From: Fratercula arctica
Lineage: Eukaryota; Chordata; Aves; Charadriiformes; Alcidae
Length of the DNA: 64,000 bases
NCBI GenBank assembly: GCA_947846985.1
Contig: CANTUZ010000011.1
Location: forward strand, 14,186,096 to 14,250,095
Reading direction: 5' to 3'
In this document: positions 13,131 through 61,951 of the stretch, piece by piece
Layout of the letters: every line of letters starts with the position of its first letter
Position numbering within the stretch: the stretch's first letter is position 1
Made by a program: the position numbers and the translations under genes
Notes under the pieces: model-generated
The model's database searches: none
Told to the model about the DNA's origin: nothing
The model's input: only the letters and a program-made list of their open reading frames with translations

Positions 13131-14764
13131 TGTGATGGGGCATGTTAAGTGCTGTTAGAACACACGACCACCTCCCTCAGCCACTCCAGCCCACTAATCC
13201 TGCCTGGCCACAAGAGGCCAGTCTGGTTCCCAGGGACCTGGGGTCTCTGCCCAGGCTGAGGGATGCAGCTGCCACTTTCCCATTTGCGGGTTCAACCAGT
13301 AGCAAAGCTGAGCACATGTCCCAGAGACACACGCACAGACACAGAGACAGAGACACAGAGGATACTGACACAGGTGGTCACAGAGACTGCCACAGCCAGG
13401 TGCTGCTGTCAGCAGCACCCACACAGGGTGCCATCAAGAGGACCTCCATTACACGAGCAGAGACAGACACATCCCCCCTCCTCTGGGACTGGCAGAGACA
13501 GGAGGTCAGTAGTGCAGGCCAGTAGTGCAGGCACACACATGCACTCACCAGCTTCACAAGCACATGCACATTTGCAGCTCCCTCAAGTCCAGCACAGTCC
13601 CTCTGTCCCCCCAGCACCCCTGCTTGGACCCTGGCCCTCTTACCTGTCCCACAGTTACCTTCTTGTCACCTGGTCCAGCTCACAAACCTGCAGCACTCAC
13701 ACACACATCCCATAGGTACCCCACATTCACAAGTCCCCCTGCTCATACCAGCACAGACCCCCCACCTGCCTGTTACCCCAGCCTGGACCCGAGGCCCACC
13801 TGCTGACTGGATGGTCCAGTTTCACGTTTGCTGGTGAATGCATACACGCACACGACACACACCAGGGCTGGGAAAGACACAGATGCTCAACTCCCCCCAG
13901 CAGCCAGCACCAGGCACACACGTTGTTAATTCTGGTCCCACTCCAGCTGCTGGCACTGAGCCCCTCACTCACCTCACTTACACTGGTGTCCCCCAGTAGC
14001 TGGTTTTGGGAACACACACCCAAGTGTCTGGAAGCTAAGGACCTCTCCTCGCTCCAGTAGCTGACACTGAGACCCACCGGTTCCAGCAGCTGACACCAGA
14101 GGCCAGGGGTGCACCCAGGACTCCAGTAGCCAGCACCAATTATTACTCACACACAGAGGCCTCACCAGTAGCTGGCACTTAGTCTATGCGTTCACATACA
14201 TACATGGGACAGAGTGAGATTACCCAAAGAGATAGTCAAGAAAAGATCTAGTAAGAAGATGTAAGTAGAGAGGAGACACTGCAGTGATTAGCTGCAGGGC
14301 TCAGTCAGACAAGCACAATGACTTGCCCTGTTTTACATGTGACCAGCCCCTTATACCCTTTTCTGTTTACCCCACTCTGTTCCTCCTTGCTCCCCTTCCC
14401 CTGCATCTCCCCTCATGGGTTTGTACAGCTCTGTCAGTTTCTGCACCCACCCCAACCCTGTCTGGGATCTCCCCTGGTTCACAATCTTATCAGTCCTGAA
14501 GTCCAGGTTGATGTTCCTGGAAGCAGCCTCTAGTTTCTTGATAGGCTACCAACTAGTGTGACTCGAGAAGTTTGTTTCTTCTCGTTGTCTCCATGTTGGT
14601 TTTGTCAGGTCTGTGTCTCTGTATGTATTGTTTCTGGTTCCCCCTTTTTCCTTAGTTTCCCAACTAACAAGTAACAAGATCTGGTAACCTTGCTGGAATA
14701 AACATTTTCACACTCTCACATGCCTTCAATAAGCAATGTGACTGACCGGGTTTGGTTCCCATCA
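13131..14764 (+). mobile_element. Probable C-rich solo LTR with internal minisatellite
   Basis: Starts TGTGATGGGGCATG and ends GGTTTGGTTCCCATCA, so TGATGGG and CCCATCA form terminal inverted ends. A possible 4-bp duplication CCTC flanks it (13127-13130, 14765-14768). AATAAA at 14698-14703 lies near the right end, as in an LTR with a short U5. The + strand is strongly C/A-rich with little G, which is why several ORFs run through it. The family is not identified and the boundaries are tentative. An older, partly similar T-rich segment follows (14785-14910). Confidence 0.5.
13895..14182 (+). repeat. Degenerate minisatellite, CCAGTAGCTGGCACTGAG-like core
   Basis: The core recurs about seven times, near 13897, 13943, 13993, 14053, 14083, 14123 and 14165. 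Spacing is irregular (30-60 bases) and divergence between units is clear. Confidence 0.65.
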
Positions 14765-14768
14765 CCTC

Positions 14769-15441
14769 CTCCCTTATTTGTCAGTCAGATTTGTGTCCCA
14801 GTATGTTCTTGTTTATGGCTTCCTCCCTTTCTTACTGTCCTTTGTGGTGTAAAAAAAGGCCCTTAACCAGATACTCTTAAAGGAGCAGACACTCTCCTCC
14901 CACATACCCTTACAGAGCAAGTCAAAGTTATTCTGGTTTGTCGCTCAGCCTGCTCCATGACATCCTCTGAAGGATAATGGAGTGGCACAAAAGCCATACT
15001 CTTTCCTGCAGGCTGAAACTTTGAGTATACCTGCAGGGCTCGGGTATTGTAAACCTGCAGGTCAGGACTGCAAATCTGCATTGTTGTCCAACTGGCAGTT
15101 GTCTTACTCTGTCCCAAGCTTGAGGCTGGTTTCAGACTTGCCAGCGCTCCATAAAGTGCTATAAAGAAATTTAATGAGAGAAAAATTCTGTCTCACTAAG
15201 TCTTCCTCCTTCTCTATCAGCACGTGTAGATAGACAGAGAGGATAGGATGGGATCTGTTAAAATCATAGTCCGCAAAGAAATAATTGTGCACAATTAGAA
15301 AAAACCCTCCATCTTGTTGGTTAAAGCAAGCTCTTGAAGTCAGGAGCCAAGTGTTGCCTTATTTGGCATTATCAGAGCTGTCTTTGGGTTCCTCCATCCT
15401 CCATCCTGGCACAGAGCAATGTGAAAAGAAGAGGTCAGTGC
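14769..15441. other. Upstream region of the myosin promoter
   Basis: The first ~140 bases look like a diverged copy of the end of the preceding LTR (TGTGTCCCAGTATGTTCTTG against TGTGTCTCTGTATGTATTGT). The rest is unique-looking. PstI-like CTGCAG sites recur near 15010-15070. Confidence 0.45.
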
Positions 15442-15541
15442 AGCTGACTGCATACAACCTTAAACCAATCCTGTCTATGAGCAATTAGCAGAGAGATCAG
15501 AGCTTCAACACGTTTACAACTAAAGTGTAAATTATTATTGA

Positions 15542-15615
15542 CCAAAAATAGAGCACTTGAATGCTGTGTGGGCAGGAGGTTACATATAAAGAGCCACAGC
15601 TGAAGGCAACCTTAC
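15542..15615 (+). promoter_or_regulatory. MYH13: Myosin core promoter: A/T-rich muscle element and TATA box
   Basis: A TATAAA box lies at 15585-15590, 55 bases before the donor of non-coding exon 1. A CCAAAAATAG element at 15542-15551 is one base off a CArG box and resembles the A/T-rich elements of sarcomeric myosin promoters. E-box-like sites CACTTG (15554-15559) and CAGCTG (15441-15446) are close by. This arrangement fits a muscle-specific TATA promoter with a start site around 15612-15620. The start site itself is inferred from TATA spacing. Confidence 0.7.
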
Positions 15616-15639
15616 TCTTTGTTACCTCAGCATCTCACG
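15615..15639 (+). other. MYH13: 5' UTR exon 1 (non-coding)
   Basis: The 5' limit is set only by TATA spacing. The 3' limit is a strong donor (GTAAGT at 15640). Two short non-coding 5' exons before the ATG exon is the standard layout of vertebrate sarcomeric myosin genes. Confidence 0.6.
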
Positions 15640-16178
15640 GTAAGTCCCATCTGCTTCCTCCATACTCTGACCATGGCATCTCCACAGCTCTGCAGAAGTG
15701 GAGTATGTAGGGGCATTTTCCTCTCATTCCTCACTTCTTAACATTCCGGGTCATGCCTTACATGCAACGTCAAGTTTATACAATACAAACCACGTCAGTG
15801 TGGTGGCACAAGCAGAAGCAGAAGAGCCATGCCATGCCCTTCCTTGGAGGAGCCTTCTACAAACTTTGCTACCTCCACGCCTTATGAAAAGCATGGGAAA
15901 ACTGACTCGGAAGGGAGTTGAAACTGAGTGGGAAAATATATGTAATGTAAATGATCTTTTCCTAGACATTAGATTTATTTTCTGCAGATCACAGTAACAT
16001 GTGGAGGGACACAAGATTTTCTGCGGGATTTGGCTCTAGCTCAAGAGTTGTAAGGCTCTCTGTACAGTTCAGCTATTGGAGAGACTACACAAAGGGTATA
16101 AATGTTTGATAGAGCATATGCTCAAGACAATGGACTGTTTTTTATTTAACTCTCTCTCTCTTTAACCATTCCACACAG

Positions 16179-16214
16179 ATACTGAAACCAGATTTCCTCC
16201 TGGGCTCTCTGAAG
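16179..16214 (+). other. MYH13: 5' UTR exon 2 (non-coding)
   Basis: A 36-nt exon lies between a pyrimidine-rich acceptor ending CCACACAG and the donor GTAAGG. Size and position match non-coding exon 2 of sarcomeric myosin genes. It contains no ATG. Confidence 0.6.
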
Positions 16215-18626
16215 GTAAGGATTTAACAAATAACATGTAGTTTTGCTAATTGATCCTGAGCAATGAGCGAAGCTCACCCAGACAATGGCAAGGGCAGGTG
16301 GCAAAGGACCATGTTGTAGAACCAGGTTCACTGAAAAGGGTATATGCTATTTTAATCAGCATGAGCATATTCACAGTTCTTGGTAGGAAATACTCCACTT
16401 ATCAGGAAAGAAAAGTGACAGATACTCAAACTTAACCAAGAGGACATGAGAGACGGTAGCAGTAATGTCTTTTTGTGGTGTAACCTGGGATTCTGGGATT
16501 TATAGATGATTAAAATTCACCCCCTGCCATCTACACAACCGCTGGAAGCCTGAAACTGAGGTTGTGTTCAGAGAGGAGGCTCAAAGTACAATGTAAGAAG
16601 GGTCTAAGCTTATCCTGCCTTAAATTAGTTTCCTCTAGGGTAAAGTCTACAACATTATATGCTGACTTTAGCTTATCACACAGGTCCTGAAACCAGAACA
16701 AAGTTCAGGGTGACCTTGTCTCCTCTCTGATAGACAGATCTGTTTATGTACAAGGTGTCACCTTCACAGAGAACTTAATATGCACCATTCCCTTCTAGGT
16801 TTTCTGGGGAAGGTTAGTCATTGAGTCACTGGGAGGGTTCACCAGAGAAACAGAAGGAACCCTCCACACATGTGCCTTCCATCCTAATACCAAAAATGCT
16901 CACTGAAATTGGAGCCAAAAGAGATGGAAGTACAGGTTATTCTCCCAGAGAATGCCGCCTTCTCTATTCATGAATGCATAAAGATCTAAATTTTACACTA
17001 TTTCCTGACAAAGACAGTCAGTAGTAAAACAGACTTGCCTCTCGAGAAATTTTCTGATAACCTATTGGCATTTTCTGATGCTCTCCTTAATCTTTTCATG
17101 GACACTGTAAAGTGATTTCTCTCTTTCTTTCACGTTGCTTCTGTTGAGCTGCTTAGAGGCAGGATCACATAGGCAAAAATGCTGGGCTCTATATACATAG
17201 AATAATACTTTCAAAATAAGTTAAAGGTTCTGGATTTTGTGCTTTGAAATTCCTGGCTATTAAAGGCTCTTGAGAGATGCAGTACCTCAAAGTCCTGCAA
17301 GGTGCATATCCCATAGCAGAAAGGTTTTGCTGAGAGACGTCAGCACTTCCACAGCAATGTGTTCAAAATCAGTGTTACAAATGCCTTCAGACTCCTTTCA
17401 TCTTTTTCTTGCACATAAAATCAATCCATGTTGTTTGTTTCAGTATCGTGATGTCTTGAAAGCATACATCCAAGTTGTTCAGTTCTGTACCTTTATCTTT
17501 TTTAGTACCACAGTGCATCAGACAGCCCATGACGTAGCAGGAGTTTAGAATGGTGGGGTGGTTTTGCTAGCCTGTATATTAGCTTCCCTGGGGAAGAACA
17601 TTCTGTTTATGCTAGCTCCTGCCTACATTATTTCTGCCTGTGTTATTTCCAGATGTTCTTGAATTATCCACATCAGGCCTTCCAAAGCAACCAATAGCAT
17701 CTATTTGCATTGAAGAATTTTTACTAGATATTGCTAAAAACGTAACATAAAACTGAGCATAAGGCAGTTTTCTGGAATATTTCTACTAGACAAATCCCTA
17801 ACTGAATGACTGGTACATATTTGTACACACTAATTGTCTTTTAATGATTCATAACCACTTTTTCTCTATATACTATGTTAAACCTAAAAGATACTTTGTA
17901 ATTTAAATTCTTTGAAATGTTATATCAAGTACTTATTTACATAGATAATACTATGCTATTAATTATTGCCATCAATATACATTCTATTCCTTTATTAGCT
18001 AATTTTGCCATGGATTTAAAAAGATGTTTTATATTTGCTTCATATGACAAACAGGCTTGGCTTTAGATAGGTGATGATTGACCCTCACAATTTATTCCAG
18101 TGCTTGGTACAGACAGAAATTAGTTGAACTTTCCCTGCTTGGTATTAAAACATAGAAAACAGAAGCATGCCAAGAATACCTCCACTTAGAAATTATGTGT
18201 GAGAGACTATCTGCTTAAATTATGGATCTAATTTGTGTCTAAATTTTTAGATGTCTAATGGAACTATCTATCTAAGTGGCTAGGTGTATGTGGCTTTGAG
18301 AAGTATGTGGCTGTGTAGCTATCTGAACAGCAGGGGAAGAAACAGCAGGAGAGGCTTTAGAAGACTTCTAGCTTGATATTCTCTCTGCCCTCACTTGGGC
18401 ACACAGACATCCCATTTAAGGGGGATCTCTTCAAAGACAATACACCTCTGTGTACAAAAGAAACTTTATTAGGACTTCTGCAGTGGATACTTAAAATTGA
18501 GGCAGAAGTTAAGTGCCTGATGTAGATTAGTTCTCTTCTTGCTTTTAGTCATTGAGCATGACCACTTTCTGGATAAATATAAATTACAAATGGACAGGCT
18601 CTCTGAAACTTTTTTGAATTCTCCAG
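16215..18626. other. Intron 2 (2.4 kb), nothing recognised
   Basis: Separates the non-coding leader from the ATG exon. First-intron regulatory elements are plausible in myosin genes, but no clear cluster is visible by eye. Confidence 0.55.
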
Positions 18627-18639
18627 AGCAACTCCAGCC
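18627..18639 (+). other. MYH13: 5' UTR part of exon 3
   Basis: Thirteen bases between the acceptor (CTCCAG) and the initiator ATG, with a C-rich, moderately Kozak-like context (CCAGCC before ATG). Confidence 0.75.
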
Positions 18640-55129
<36,490 letters not shown>

Positions 55130-55315
55130 GGTCCCTGATCGGAGCTGCAGCAGGCTCTCTTACAACATAGACTCCAGCACATCCAACATAGATAGTCATT
55201 ACTTGCTTCAAGTAACTAGGTGTGCATCTAACTGATCTTTGACCTGGTCACATTTAGCCAACCCTAAGTAGAAGCTGTGAGAAATAAAAATAAACCTGGG
55301 TGATGCTGTGGTGAC
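55130..55315 (+). other. MYH13: 3' UTR of the myosin gene
   Basis: Runs from the TGA stop to roughly 15-25 nt after the poly(A) signals. A 3' UTR of about 0.2 kb is compact, as usual for sarcomeric myosins. The exact cleavage site is not visible. Confidence 0.65.
55283..55294 (+). terminator. MYH13: Tandem poly(A) signals AATAAA
   Basis: Two abutting AATAAA hexamers at 55283-55288 and 55289-55294, about 155 nt after the stop. A GT-rich stretch (GGGTGATGCTGTGGTGACTG) follows, as expected of a cleavage region. Confidence 0.75.
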
Positions 55316-55559
55316 TGTAAGGATAATCAATTCGTCACAAGACTGACAGTGAGCGTCTGTGAATGGATTTATCAGGTACAGCAGCAGTTCCCAAACTCCA
55401 GGTTATGTCCTATGGAGGGAAAAGGGTTCCCAGGGCAATGGGAACACACTCCTCAGCTGTTCTCCACGGCTTCAACCTTCCAGTGTGAGAGAAGCTAACG
55501 GTTAAGTAGGAAAAATACCGAAAAGATCTCTCCGTAAGGCTGTAACAATAGCTGTGGCT

Positions 55560-56340
55560 GGAATGGCTCTGCTCTGCTGCCGTTGCGGCCTGTCCGTGGC
55601 GCAGCTCTCTGGGACCGTAGCGCGTCCCCTCGGGACCGCGTACAAGCTTCGCACCCGCCACGCGCGGGGGCAACGGGCGTGTCTCCGCGCCCTGCGCTGC
55701 GTGCGGCGCCCTGCGGCAGGGGGTGTGCTGGGCCGGCGGAGGCGGGAAAAGGAGGGGTCTGCTCTGTGCCGGGGGGGTGGGTGGGGAATCTCCTCCATGC
55801 AGAGTCCCTGGGGAGGGATCCGCTCCATGTGGGGAGGGGGCTGATTTCGCTGAACCCCGCGGGACGCGGCGCACGGTGGCCCGTTCACTCAGCCTGTCGC
55901 CGCGCCGGGAGCCCCGTAGCCGCCGCCGATCCCTCCGCCCCGTGTCGCCTCTCAGGGAAGCGGTGGGTCCCGGCTGGCCCCGCCCGCGGGAGCCATGCCT
56001 GCGCGCGGCGCGCCGGCAGGGGGCGCTGCCGTTGCGCGGCGGGCGGGGCCCGCGCTCCTCTCTGGCCGGGGGTGACGGGCGGGGCCGCCCGGGGTGGGCC
56101 AGAGGCTTCCTGCCGGAGTGGGGACGGCGTCGACCACCGCCCCCGGCCGGGACCACGCCCTCCGCCTGTCCCGGCAGCCCGCCGGGTGGCCCTGCCCCTG
56201 CGCGGTGTCTGCCGGCTCCAGGCTCTCTCCTCCCCGGGACGCCGGGGTGAGCGGTTGCCTGTGGTCCGGCCTGAGTGTCCGCGTCCCGGAGCCCTCCCCG
56301 GTGAGCAGGGTCCCCTCTGCAAAGGGAGGGGTGCTCTGTC
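55560..56340. promoter_or_regulatory. CpG island, probable promoter of a neighbouring gene
   Basis: About 0.8 kb of very GC-rich, CpG-dense DNA in an otherwise AT-rich window, starting ~0.25 kb after the myosin poly(A) site. It contains GC-box-like GGGCGGGG (near 56040-56080) and + strand donor-like sites GTGAGC at 56247 and 56301 that could end a first exon. Overlapping ORFs in all frames here are composition artefacts. In mammals GAS7 follows MYH13 in the same orientation, so a GAS7-type first exon is possible. I see no GAS7 coding sequence, so no gene is assigned. Confidence 0.6.
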
Positions 56341-59059
56341 TGCCTTCCCCAGCGTCGGTCTTTGCTGAAGCTGCTCGGTCATTGTCTAAGTGGAAAAACA
56401 GCCTGTTTCTGAAAAGTAAAAATACTCTGGAGCACATTAACAGCTTCAGATTTTTCATTTTTAAATGTCTGGATGTTCGCTTTTGGTAGGAGCCAAACTT
56501 TGCTGGATGGTCGTGTTCAGCCAGAGGGTCATGTCCAAGAGACAGCCAGTGGCTGTGGCCACCATCTTCCCTCGTTTTTGTGTGCAGGCACCAGTGCCAT
56601 CACCAGCCATCAGCTGGTCACACCTCTCAAGGTTCTGCCTCGTCCCCTTGACACTCAGTACCAGTGGCCTGCTGCCCACCTTCCCGTGATGCTGCTTCCT
56701 TCCATGTCATTCCTTTCTCCTCTTGTGTATTCATCTGCGCCAATTGGTTCTGGTACCTCATGTTCCCTCTGGGTTTCTGTCCTCCTTCTCCCGTGTTTTA
56801 TACCCTGTCACTGCTGGCTGTAACCCTTGTGCCTCCTGATGGGTCATCATCCTGTTCCTATCCAGGGTCCTTTGTGCCAGTCACGGCTCTCTGTTAGTCA
56901 TAGCCTGCTAATGCCCTGTCAAACAATGATCTGCCACCGCTGCCTCTTGAGCTGGCCAAAAGCATCTTATTGTTTCTTTTCCTCTGCTCCATGGCTACCT
57001 GCCATCATTGGTTCTGGCTTGCATATTCTTCAGCATGGCATTTTCTGTTGTCAGCAATGGATGTGGACAGCCTTTTCACAAACACAGCAGTCTGTGACTT
57101 CAGCTGTCACCATGTCCAGCCCCCCCAAACTGACAGGTCCTGCCCACAGCCTCACATGATGACACGCTTTTTGTTGCACAGCTGTGCACATTAGGACCAC
57201 AGCTACCCCAGTCAACACACAGTGCTGCGATAAGCACAATGCTGGCAGACAAATCAGTAGATTAGCAGGGTTTATCCCTTTGTTATGTACAAACCTGTTC
57301 TCAGTACTCTTATTTGTACATAAAGGAAGAAAAATGGAAAGAATGAGAAACAGCTCTGCATGGGAGTTTTGTTCTGCAGAGGTGGTTTTTAAGGCTGTTT
57401 GATTTAAGGCTATGAATGATGGCAGCTGCAAACATATTTATAAAGCTGAAAGAAAATCCTTTGTCTGAAAATTTCTTTGCACTCCCAGATGCTTCTAGAT
57501 ATGCTTTGTATTTGGCATGAGACCTATAGAACCCTCTGAGTCCTTTGCTTGTCCCGGTAGACCAGGAATGGAGAGCTAGTGGAATGACCAGACACGTGCG
57601 TTACTCATGAGCCAGCACTGACTTGTTCTTGGCATGCTGGCCAGCAGTGGGAAGAATCATTTGGTGTCACCCCCTGTCTCTCTGCAGGGGTATTTCAGTA
57701 AAGCAGCCTGTGAGGTGCTTAGGCCATACATTAGCATCTTTTGTGACCACAGAACATGTCACCTTGCTCATTCAAAGACAGCTCTGGGAGGGAGGCAGAA
57801 GAGACAAGGTGAAAGTTAAAGGCTCAGTCCAAATCTGTGCTACTTCCACCTCTGCTCAGGGGCAGAGTGCACAGTCCAGGCCGATGGTTTGAACAACACT
57901 CAGGCCAAAAGCTTGAATTGCCCTTTAGGCTGATGGAGAAACAAAACAGGCCACACCTTTAACTTAGCTATAAATGTGAAAATGACAGCAAACATCCATG
58001 TCATATGCTCTTCAAAAGCTGCTCACAGGTCAACGTTCACTGTTAGCTAAGTATCTCCACACAGAGAGAGACCGAGAAGACAGGAGAGAGACATTGAGCC
58101 TCCAGAGACTGCAAGAACTTGAACGCAGGTCTGTGCCAAGCAGGTCCAGTGGGCAACTCTAGACTGTTCCCAGCTCAGAGGTTTTTGTATTTCTGTATCT
58201 CTGTGCTTAATTCTTGCCACTAAATTTATAAGATATGCGGGTGCGTATTAGCATTCTGAAGAGAAGCAGACGGTTTCTGGAAAATAGGAGAAGGACTGAG
58301 AGGATAGATAAAAAAATAAAAAAAAAAAAAAAAACCAAACAATCAAAAAAATGAAATCAGAAAGCTGGAAGGAAATTGAAGTAGGATAACTGCTAGATTT
58401 TCAAAATAAACTTTATTTATTTCTTTAAGAACAAAAAACGTACTATTTTTTGTCTAGTTGAACAAAGCATGATATATGCTTAGGAAATAAAAAAGGGCAA
58501 ACTCTTTATTTTAGAACAGTAACAAATAAGCTTATTAAGAGAGCAGGAGCTGTGTCATACCTCAGTGTATACTAAGAATTACTCTTACTAGTTTGCCTAT
58601 CCATGAAGTCAGAAGGAGGTTTAAAATGCTGATTTAAAAACACACCATGCATACACAAAGCTCATTGCTTCTAGGCATGGTGCCTGCTCCTCCTTTGAGG
58701 TCCTGGGGGAATGGACGGAAGTGGGATTCATTCCAGTGTCCTACAGGATTCTCTTTCAAGTCTGTAGGGCCTTTTGGTAGGAAAAGGGTAAATTGTGCTG
58801 AGAGTTACAGCCCCTTTGCTTATGTCTGTGGCCAACATCAGGCCTTGTATACCTCTAAAAAACTTTGCAGAAAACTGAGATTTCTCAGGTATGAAACTGC
58901 ACTCCCATGTGCCACCATTGTGCCTTACTTGTATTAGCAGACGAACTAAACACAAGAGGACTCAGCATTTGACTCTTGTTAAGCACGTGATAAATTTGGT
59001 CTAATTCACCTCATACATTTGTTCTAATTCTATGAAATAATAAATCCTCTTTATATTTT
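56341..59059. other. Downstream of CpG island, no supported gene
   Basis: GC content falls back quickly. A run of A's lies near 58316-58335. If the CpG island is a promoter firing to the right, this would be its first intron. No exon can be supported. Confidence 0.5.
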
Positions 59060-59805
59060 CAGCCTGGGACAAAACAACTCCATGTTTCAGTGCAGACTGA
59101 GGACTGACTGCTAGGGTGCAGCCTGCAGAAAAGACCTCGGGATTATTGTGGAAAACAAGTTGGACCTGTGTCAGCAGTGCTCCCCTGCAGTAATAACACT
59201 AACCAGTCATGGGATTGCATTAGTAAGCAGTCAGTAAGTAGCCAGCAGGTGGAGGGATGCAGTTATTCCCCTCTGCTTGGCACTGGTGAGGTGGCATCTG
59301 CAATACTGTGTCCAGTTTGTGGACCCTCCCATTATACAGGAGATGTTGACATGCTGGAGAGGATCCAACAAAAGCCCCTGGTATCAGTCAGTCAGAGCAC
59401 ATGCCATGTGAGGATACGTGAAGGAATTGGGTTCATTTGGCCTGGAGAAGAGAAGGCTAGCAGGGAAACTAATTGCAGACTAACACTGCTGAAAAGGGGG
59501 TCGTGAATTAAGATGCATCCAAGCTTTTCTTACAAGTGTACAGTGAAGAGATAAGAGGCAATGGTCTCATGTTGCAAACCAGGGAAATTCTTTTTCAACA
59601 AAAGGAACACATTATTTACCATGAGAGTGGTGCAGCCCTGGGACAGGCTGCCCAGAGAGGTTGTGAAATCTCCATCCTCAGGGATTTCCAGGATACATGT
59701 GGACAAGGCCCCAAGCAACTTCATCTAGCCTTGAAGTTAGCCCTTCTTTGAGTAGGAGATTGGACTAAAGACCCCCAATATCCCTTCCAATCTACATTTT
59801 TCACT
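59060..59805 (+). mobile_element. CR1 LINE 3' part, diverged
   Basis: Recognisable CR1 blocks: GCCTGCAGAAAAGACCTCGG, GGCCTGGAGAAGAGAAGGCT, GGACAGGCTGCCCAGAGAGG and the terminal CCTTCCAATCTACATTTTTC. 5' truncated with several deletions; the octamer end has decayed. Confidence 0.85.
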
Positions 59806-60134
59806 GATTCAGTTGAACTCACTAATCCATAAGGAACAGAGTTGCATTCTGCTGTTTGAAATTGATCAATTCACTGAAAAGGCTGAGGAACACAAAACTG
59901 GTACCAGCCACAGGAAGGTCAGGACCATGCAGCTAGAGGGCAGAGTGGTGGTTGGGAAAAGACAGCATGGGAATGAGGCCTCTGTCTCAGGCGCCATCCG
60001 AGTGAGCCATTAAATCACCTCCTTCAGCCTGTGAGTTCTCAAAGTGACAATTCCAAGGATAAAGTACAACCTCTTTTTCCCATGATATTTTTACAGGATA
60101 GATTTGTAATCTTTGTTTTTGGAGATATTTGAAA

Positions 60135-60253
60135 GCTGTCTGAACATGGGCCTGGGCAACCTGCTCTAGGTGACCCTGCTTGTGCAGGGGCGTTTGGACC
60201 AGATTACCTCCAGGGTTCCCTTCCAACCTCAGCTGTTCTGTGATCCTGTGACT
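60135..60253 (+). mobile_element. CR1 LINE 3' terminal fragment
   Basis: About 120 bases of CR1 end: GGGCAACCTGCTCTAGGTGA, then CCCTTCCAACCTCAGCTGTT and GTGATCCTGTGACTC. Severely 5' truncated. Confidence 0.8.
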
Positions 60254-61866
60254 CTGATTTTATCTGTTGATTTTAACATTCTATTGTGATTTGTCTTATA
60301 CCAGTATGGTTCAATGCCCTGGATAGTCCCTATTGCTAACTGTACAGTCTTTGGGGCAGCTCCAGGTCCAGGTGTAGCTTGCAGGGCACTAGGAACAGTG
60401 ACCCTACTTTTTCCCACTCAACCACCATAGTTGGCAAAGACGCAGAGTAGCCTGGAAATATAAGGGAAAGGGCTGCAGAGAGTCTTCTGTGGGGGCTGAA
60501 AAGAATGTCGGGGATGGAAGAGTCACTAGGTGGATCCTCACTCGAAAATGGAGTGAGGAAGAGGCTGGCCACAGTGAGCAGTGCTGTTCTGGGTCTTGGT
60601 CAGAAGCAAGTGGTGGACTCACAGCGCCTGTTTGCAGAGACAGTTTACTGCCAACCTGTTGTTGCAAATGTGTGTCAGCAACAGCAGATTTTAAAAATTA
60701 AAGCTGTCAAGGGAAAACTAATGCTGAGTTTCCAAGAGTTTATGGAATTGAATCCTCATCTTCAATACTACTCAGGATGAACATAGTTCTTTCCTAATTC
60801 TTAGAGACTTTCCTGTATGAGTCATTGTTCACGAGAGAATAGCAGCTTTATACACAGATGGTTGCAGAACAGAGACACCATTGAGAGTAAAACACTGAGA
60901 CATCTATGTCCTGCAGATACAGGCACACACATATACACAGATCAACAACTTTATCCATAGAAAGCAGTCGGTCCTGCTCAGTGTGTTCAGGCAGAATCTC
61001 TGCTTTTTCATGACATCAGAAATCCCTGGTGGAATTCAAGTAATGAGCAATTCATGCTGAAGAGGGAAGTTTAGTGTCAGTGAGATATCAACGTCCAAAT
61101 TAGCACATCCAGGGGGAGTTTGGCTGGAGGACTGCCTAGCTGGATTGCTCTTCTTAGCTGGCCAGAAGCCCAGTTCTCCATGGGATCAAAAGAAAAGATC
61201 TCATGCTCTGGGACCTAGCAAGCTGTTGTCAATGATCTGGCAAGTCCAAATCACACAACTAATCGACTGATACTAGTCTGGAGGGAAGCAGGTTTGAAGG
61301 AAGGTTTAGGTACTTTCATCAGAGCCCTCTTGTGATTTTTTCCTGCTTTTCCAATGCGTCTACGTGTGATCTCGGACAAGTCCCTTAAGACCCTTAATGT
61401 AGTTGGTTCATGTACATTCATGCCCACATCTCCACATGCAGGTAACTTTCAGTTCAGTGGTTCAGGTTTGGACATTAGTGCAGCTATAAGAGTATAAAAG
61501 CCATTCTGGGTGGCATGTGCCTATGATTCTGAGCCAACACTGCCTCAGATGAAACAGGCAAGGGACAACTTCCAAAATAGAGTGCCTGCACTGGAAACCC
61601 TCGATACAGAATTTTATGGATGCCAAAAGTTTGCATGGGCTCAAAAAGTAACTGCCCTAAATAATGGAAATGAGCTGTTAGATACAAGTTACCACCTCTA
61701 ACTGTGAAAGACCTGAGCTATCATTTGCTAGAAATCAAGAGGGTGTTCTGCAGAAATATCTCTCTGCACCTGTCCTTTTCCCTAGACTTCTGCTATTAGA
61801 TATTGCTGGAAATAGGACCTGTGGTCTGATCCAGAACTATTTGTCTTATGTTGTTATATAAGACTT
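60254..61866. other. Non-coding, no supported feature
   Basis: Between two CR1 fragments. Nothing recognised. Confidence 0.5.
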
Positions 61867-61951
61867 AGAATCACAGAATCACAGAATGGTTAGGGTTGGA
61901 AGGGACCTTAAAGATCATCTAGTTCCAGCCCCCCTGCCCGGGGCGGGGGGG
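61867..61951 (-). mobile_element. CR1 LINE 3' terminal fragment, minus strand
   Basis: On the minus strand this is the last ~85 bases of CR1: a G/C-rich start, GATGATCTTTAAGGTCCCTT, CCAACCCTAACCATTCTGTG and octamer-like ATTCTGTG units. The 3' end is at the left. Confidence 0.85.

Noticed and set aside
13142..14165. Several Cys/Ser/His-rich ORFs on both strands
   Set aside because: Products of the C/A-rich repeat composition of the probable LTR, not genes.
1..15441. A second myosin gene upstream, as in the vertebrate MYH cluster
   Set aside because: Looked for myosin exons on both strands and found none. Any neighbour must lie outside the window.
55410..56489. Several long overlapping ORFs on both strands (up to 261 codons)
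   Set aside because: They follow from high GC content (few stops) in the CpG island. Composition is Arg/Pro/Gly/Ala-rich with no domain.
57998..58162. 54-codon frame with a charged, helix-like stretch (ERDREDRRETLSLQRLQELE) behind an acceptor-like CCACACAG
   Set aside because: It arises largely from a purine-rich GAGAGA run. No donor at a fitting place and no recognised family.
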